A stretch of 10,554 nucleotides of DNA from Pseudomonadota bacterium (GTDB lineage: Bacteria > Pseudomonadota > Gammaproteobacteria > Steroidobacterales > Steroidobacteraceae): the NCBI GenBank assembly GCA_023423065.1, contig JAFAGC010000038.1, positions 1 to 10,554 on the forward strand. The letters are read 5' to 3'. Below, piece by piece: positions 7,764 through 10,554 of the stretch (its first letter is position 1; each line of letters begins with the position of its first letter). The notes beneath the pieces are model-generated. The model ran no database searches, was not told the DNA's origin, and saw nothing but the letters and a program-made list of their open reading frames with translations. The position numbers were made by a program, and so were the translations under genes.

Positions 7764-8682
7764 AATCTTCGCGGGTCAGAGACCGGTTGATGCCGAACGC
7801 CGCCCGTGCGCCCTCGGCGGCGGCCACGATCGAGAGCTGCACGTCCCGGATGAGGTTTCCGGCCACATAGACCCCGGGGACGCTCGTGGCCTCGTAGTCC
7901 CCGCACAGGACTCCCCCATCACGTCCGAACTTGCACCCCAGCGACTGGGCCAGCTTCGACTGGTTGTGCGAGGGCGTATCGAAGAACAGCGCATCCCGGG
8001 CGACACGCTGGCCATCCGCGAGAGCCACGGCGGACAGCTTGCCGCGGGCACCCTCCAGGCGCGCGACCCGAGTCTCCACGAGCCGGATGCCATTGCGCTC
8101 CAGTTGCCGGCGCATGTCCGGCGTGTAGCCGGACAGGCCGTCCGTGAACAGCACGATGTCGCTCGCCCATGCCGTGATCGCGCGCGCCATCTCGAATCCG
8201 CGCTGCCGCTTGCCGTACACGGCGATCCGCCGTTCGCGCATTTCCCAGCCATCGCAGTACGGGCATTGAAAGACGCTGCGGCCGAACAGCTCGTCGATCC
8301 CCGGGATTCTCGGAATGATGTCGAACAGTCCCGTGGCGATCAGTAGTTTGCGCGCGCGTACCGACGCGCGCCCGCCGAGCTCGACGCGGAAATGCGATCC
8401 GCTGCGTCGCGCCGCCGTCACCTCGTCGGGTGCGTAGGTCACCCCGGGATACTTCAATACCTGCTCGCGCGAAATGTCGCGCAGTCTCGTCGGCGAAATC
8501 GGATCGCGCGACAGGAACGCGTGCATTTCCTTCGAAGCCCAGCTGCGCGGCGTGCCCGTGTCACACAGCAGCACCCGCCGGCATGCCCGGCCGAGCACCA
8601 GCGCCGCGGACAGCCCCGCTGGCCCGGCGCCCGCGATGACGACGTCCCATTTGCTGCCCGAAGCCGCCTTCTGCCTGCGCAT
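7714..8682 (-). CDS. Thioredoxin-reductase-like FAD/NAD(P) oxidoreductase
   Basis: This 322-residue flavoprotein belongs to the TrxB-like pyridine nucleotide-disulfide oxidoreductases. The FAD-binding GAGPAG is at 18-23, a redox pair sits in CPYCDGWE (Cys140 and Cys143), and the second FAD motif is in GVYVAGNLIRDVQLS near the C terminus. The NAD(P) loop reads VYGKRQRGFEMA, where the usual second glycine is arginine, so nucleotide specificity is unclear. The substrate is unknown: this branch is not the housekeeping thioredoxin reductase, and supply of reduced thioredoxin to CysH is only a guess. The ATG at 8682 is preferred; an in-frame ATG at 8739 would add 19 residues. Upstream initiation signals are weak. 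The last 16 or so codons and the stop lie in the REP-like cluster, so the original C terminus has probably been replaced. Confidence 0.85.
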   Translation of the reverse strand: MRRQKAASGSKWDVVIAGAGPAGLSAALVLGRACRRVLLCDTGTPRSWASKEMHAFLSRDPISPTRLRDISREQVLKYPGVTYAPDEVTAARRSGSHFRVELGGRASVRARKLLIATGLFDIIPRIPGIDELFGRSVFQCPYCDGWEMRERRIAVYGKRQRGFEMARAITAWASDIVLFTDGLSGYTPDMRRQLERNGIRLVETRVARLEGARGKLSAVALADGQRVARDALFFDTPSHNQSKLAQSLGCKFGRDGGVLCGDYEATSVPGVYVAGNLIRDVQLSIVAAAEGARAAFGINRSLTREDWGQPPIPGKRGQSSQR

Positions 8683-8733
8683 CGCCGTGAACCTGCGCGC
8701 CTCGCGCCTCCGCCCGCATCGGAGTAGGACGAC

Positions 8734-8746
8734 TCCCAACGTGGGA
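8734..8746. promoter_or_regulatory. Inverted repeat in the divergent promoter region
   Basis: TCCCA-ACG-TGGGA is a perfect 5-3-5 inverted repeat between the oxidoreductase gene (minus) and the amphi-Trp gene (plus). It could be an operator for one or both. No -35/-10 pair is convincing, although GATAAA at 8763-8768 resembles a -10 for the plus-strand gene. Confidence 0.25.
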
Positions 8747-8776
8747 ATGCCTCACCACCCGTGATAAAAGATGCGC

Positions 8777-9013
8777 ATGGCAAAGAAGAAAGCACGCGAC
8801 ATCGAAAAGGACTACCCCAAGGCCCGGTTCGTCGAGAAGCTGCGGCGGCTCGCGGACGCGATCGAGAACGGCAAGCGCTTCACGATCAGCATCGCGGGCG
8901 AGCGCATCCACGTCCCGGCGCGCGCGCAATACAACCTCGAGCACGAGCGCGCGGCTTCGGAGGAAGAGATCGAATTCCAGATCAAGTGGAATCCGCAGGA
9001 GACGTCGAAGTAA
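8777..9013 (+). CDS. Small amphi-Trp domain protein
   Basis: This small cytoplasmic protein of 78 residues matches the amphi-Trp domain pattern: a basic start (MAKKKARDIEKDYPK), a helical stretch with FVEKLRRLADAIENGKRF, then beta-strand-like ISIAGERIHVPA and EEIEFQIKWNP with the conserved tryptophan near the C terminus. The function of this family is not known to me. It lacks a signal peptide and membrane segment. The start at 8777 is preferred over the ATG two codons upstream (8771), with AAAAG ending 6 nt before it, but neither has a strong ribosome binding site. It is the only confident plus-strand gene in the window and is transcribed away from the oxidoreductase gene. Confidence 0.8.
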   Translation: MAKKKARDIEKDYPKARFVEKLRRLADAIENGKRFTISIAGERIHVPARAQYNLEHERAASEEEIEFQIKWNPQETSK

Positions 9014-9035
9014 CGGGACTCGCTGCTTCAGGGCG

Positions 9036-9191
9036 TCAGCGACGCGCGTATTCGAATTTTTCCTCGGTCACCTTGACGTCATCGTGCTCGATGGCGAGAT
9101 AAACGGTGAGCGCATCGCCCTTGGGATGGAACGACATCCCTTCGAAGTGCATCGCGCCCTCTTCCTTTGCCACGAGCGCGAATTCGCGCAC
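9036..9191 (-). CDS. Small unrecognised protein directly downstream of cysB
   Basis: I do not recognise this protein. From the GTG at 9191, with AAGGA upstream, it is 51 residues: acidic, with AMHFEGMSFHPKGDALTVYL and EKFEYARR at the end, no membrane segment and no signal peptide. The coding-like frame does not begin at this GTG. It runs back 15 more codons (FDHGNPRAWEEKDE and others, mostly with G or C in third position) to the TGA of cysB, which is in the same frame, and that stretch has no ATG, GTG or TTG start. Either translation starts at the internal GTG, or the true start has been lost by mutation or sequence error. An ATG at 9226 is in another frame. Translation is probably coupled to cysB. 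Confidence 0.5.
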   Translation of the reverse strand: MREFALVAKEEGAMHFEGMSFHPKGDALTVYLAIEHDDVKVTEEKFEYARR

Positions 9192-9236
9192 CTCGTCCTT
9201 CTCTTCCCAGGCACGCGGGTTGCCATGGTCGAATCC

Positions 9237-10214
9237 TCAGTCGTATCGGGGTAGTTCGAGCGCGGAGATGAGTTTCTCGCGCGCCGCGGGCGTCGGCGCG
9301 GAGAGGATGCGGTCGATGCGCTCGCGCGTGAGATGCGGCGCGAGCAGATGGATGAAATCGTACGTGAAGCCGCGCAGCAGCGCGCCCGAGCGGAAGCCGA
9401 GCCAGGTCACGTGTTGCGGGAAGAGATGCCCGGCCTCGACGACGGCCAGGTCCTTCTCGTCCTCGGGCTCGATCGCCATGCTCGCGACCACGCCGACGCC
9501 GAGTCCCAGCCGCACGTACGTCTTGATGACGTCCGCGTCGCGCGCGGTGAGCGACACGTTGGGCTCCAGCCCCGCGCGCGCGAACTGCTGGTGCAGCGAC
9601 GACGGTCCCGTGAAGCTGAACACGTAGGTCACCAGCGGGTACTCGGCCAGCTGCTGCAGCGTCGGCTTCGTCTCCTTCGCCAGCGGATGATCCTTCGGCA
9701 CGATGATCTGCCGGTGCCAGGAATAGATAGGCAGCAGCACGAAGTCCGGGAACTTGTCCTGGCTGCCCGTGTTGATCGCAAAGTCGATGCGGTCGAGGCT
9801 GGCCATCTCGGCGATCTGGTCCGAGGTGCCCTGGTGCAGGTGGAGCTGCACGTCGGGATACTTCTGGCGGAAGTCGCGTATGACGCGTGGAAGTACGTAG
9901 CGAGCCTGCGTATGCGTGGTGCCGATCGACAACGACCCCCGATCGGCTTGCTTGAGATCCTTCGCGAGGGACTTGAGCGCCTGCGCCTCGCGCAACATGC
10001 GCAGCGCGCGGGCCGCCACTTCTTCGCCGGCCGGGGTCAGGCGCTTGAGCGCGCGACCGTCGCGCACGAACAGCGTCAGACCCAGCTCCTCTTCGAGGAG
10101 CCGGATCTGCTTGCTGACGCCCGGCTGCGAGGTGTGTAACGCCTGCGCCGCGGTCGTGACGTTGAGACCGTTCTGGACGACGGCCGCGAGATAGCGGAGT
10201 TGCTGCAACTTCAT
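9237..10214 (-). CDS. cysB: LysR-family sulfur regulator CysB
   Basis: This 325-residue regulator has the length and layout of E. coli CysB (324). The N-terminal helix-turn-helix begins MKLQQLRYL and includes TSQPGVSKQIRLLEEELG (residues 28-45). The ligand-binding domain keeps the threonines known to contact sulfate in CysB: Thr100 and Thr102 in THTQARY, Thr149 in INTG and Thr202 in SFTGPSS. The block DADVIKTYVRLGLGVGV is also typical. In relatives the protein activates sulfate uptake and reduction genes in response to acetylserine and sulfide, so the cys operon about 1.8 kb away is the likely target. It starts 21 bp after rpsJ on the same strand, with no terminator between them, so it may be co-transcribed with a ribosomal protein gene. 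An ATGCT-TGC-AGCAT inverted repeat overlaps its start codon. Confidence 0.95.
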   Translation of the reverse strand: MKLQQLRYLAAVVQNGLNVTTAAQALHTSQPGVSKQIRLLEEELGLTLFVRDGRALKRLTPAGEEVAARALRMLREAQALKSLAKDLKQADRGSLSIGTTHTQARYVLPRVIRDFRQKYPDVQLHLHQGTSDQIAEMASLDRIDFAINTGSQDKFPDFVLLPIYSWHRQIIVPKDHPLAKETKPTLQQLAEYPLVTYVFSFTGPSSLHQQFARAGLEPNVSLTARDADVIKTYVRLGLGVGVVASMAIEPEDEKDLAVVEAGHLFPQHVTWLGFRSGALLRGFTYDFIHLLAPHLTRERIDRILSAPTPAAREKLISALELPRYD

Positions 10215-10225
10215 GCTTGCAGCAT
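10213..10225. promoter_or_regulatory. Inverted repeat over the cysB start codon
   Basis: ATGCT-TGC-AGCAT is a perfect 5-3-5 inverted repeat that covers most of the cysB ATG and the bases just upstream. It could be an autoregulatory site or a small hairpin over the start. Its spacing is T-N9-A, not the T-N11-A of classical LysR sites, so the assignment is weak. Confidence 0.25.
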
Positions 10226-10235
10226 ACCCCGTTTG

Positions 10236-10547
10236 TTAGTTGAGCTTCAGCTGGACGTCGACGCCGGCGGGCAGCTCGAGCTTCATCAGCGCATCGACCG
10301 TCTTATCGGTCGGGTTGATGATGTCCATGATGCGCTTGTGCGTGCGCAGCTCGAACTGGTCGCGCGCGTCCTTGTCGGAGTGCGGCGAAACGAGCAGCGT
10401 GAAACGCTCCATCTTGGTCGGCAGCGGCACCGGGCCCTTGACCGTGGCGCCCGTGCGCTTGGCGGTCTCGACGATCTCCTTGGCGGAGGTGTCGATCAAA
10501 CGATGGTCAAAGGCTTTGAGCCGAATGCGGATGTTCTGGTTTGCCAT
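10236..10547 (-). CDS. rpsJ: 30S ribosomal protein S10 (NusE)
   Basis: This complete 103-residue protein is S10 of the small ribosomal subunit, which also acts as NusE in transcription antitermination with NusB. IRIRLKAFDHRLID near the N terminus, EIVETAKRTGA, GPVPLPT and the C-terminal KTVDALMKLELPAGVDVQ are family signatures, and the length equals that of E. coli S10. The ATG is at 10547, 7 bp from the window edge, so its promoter and ribosome binding site are not visible. In most bacteria rpsJ opens the S10 operon and rplC follows; here cysB follows instead after 21 bp. The protein itself looks intact. Confidence 0.97.
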   Translation of the reverse strand: MANQNIRIRLKAFDHRLIDTSAKEIVETAKRTGATVKGPVPLPTKMERFTLLVSPHSDKDARDQFELRTHKRIMDIINPTDKTVDALMKLELPAGVDVQLKLN

Positions 10548-10554
10548 TTTCGTA

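Noticed and set aside
8561..8944. Minus-strand frame antisense to the amphi-Trp gene
   Set aside because: It lies across both the oxidoreductase start region and the amphi-Trp gene, and its translation shows no family features.
9033..9045. GCGTC-AGC-GACGC inverted repeat between the convergent genes at 9013 and 9036
   Set aside because: Stem of only 5 bp with no T run on either strand; in such GC-rich DNA this can occur by chance, so it is not called a terminator.
9237..9239. TGA between cysB and the following in-phase frame as a selenocysteine codon
   Set aside because: CysB already has its full family length at this TGA, no SECIS-like hairpin is evident just after it, and a separate small gene is the simpler reading.

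Overview
The window is GC-rich DNA from a bacterium, most likely a gammaproteobacterium near the Xanthomonadales or Steroidobacteraceae. This is inferred from a fused CysN-CysC protein, a full-length gamma-type CysB, an S10 protein of gamma/beta type and GC-rich REP-like palindromes. No rRNA or tRNA marker is present to confirm it. Almost all genes lie on the minus strand, so the region is best read from high to low coordinates.

Right end (10547 to 9036): rpsJ (ribosomal protein S10) is followed after 21 bp by cysB, not by the usual rplC. A short, unrecognised coding frame follows directly after the cysB stop. A small amphi-Trp domain gene (8777-9013, plus strand) converges on it. That gene is divergent from a thioredoxin-reductase-like FAD oxidoreductase (8682 to 7714).

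Middle (7763 to 7462): the 3' end of the oxidoreductase gene runs into a cluster of GC-rich REP-like palindromes, and one of these supplies the stop codon. Between the cluster and cysD are a GTTAT-N6-ATAAC palindrome of the LysR T-N11-A type and, 22 bp before the cysD start, a GC hairpin followed by a run of T that looks like an attenuator or terminator.

Left (7461 to 83): a tightly packed operon, cysD-cysNC-cysJ-cysI-cysH, with junctions of +1, +10, -11 and -4 bp. Together these proteins take sulfate to sulfide. CysD/CysN makes APS, the CysC domain makes PAPS, CysH reduces PAPS to sulfite, and CysJ/CysI reduces sulfite to sulfide. CysH lacks the cysteines of APS reductases, which fits the presence of a CysC domain. 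No sulfate transporter, siroheme synthase or cysteine synthase gene is in the window. A hairpin with a T run on the plus strand sits at 1-57, beyond cysH.

No clearly new system is visible. The points most worth a second look are the leader hairpin of the cys operon, the REP-like cluster that rewrites the end of a neighbouring protein, the rpsJ-cysB arrangement, and the small frame behind cysB that lacks a normal start codon.
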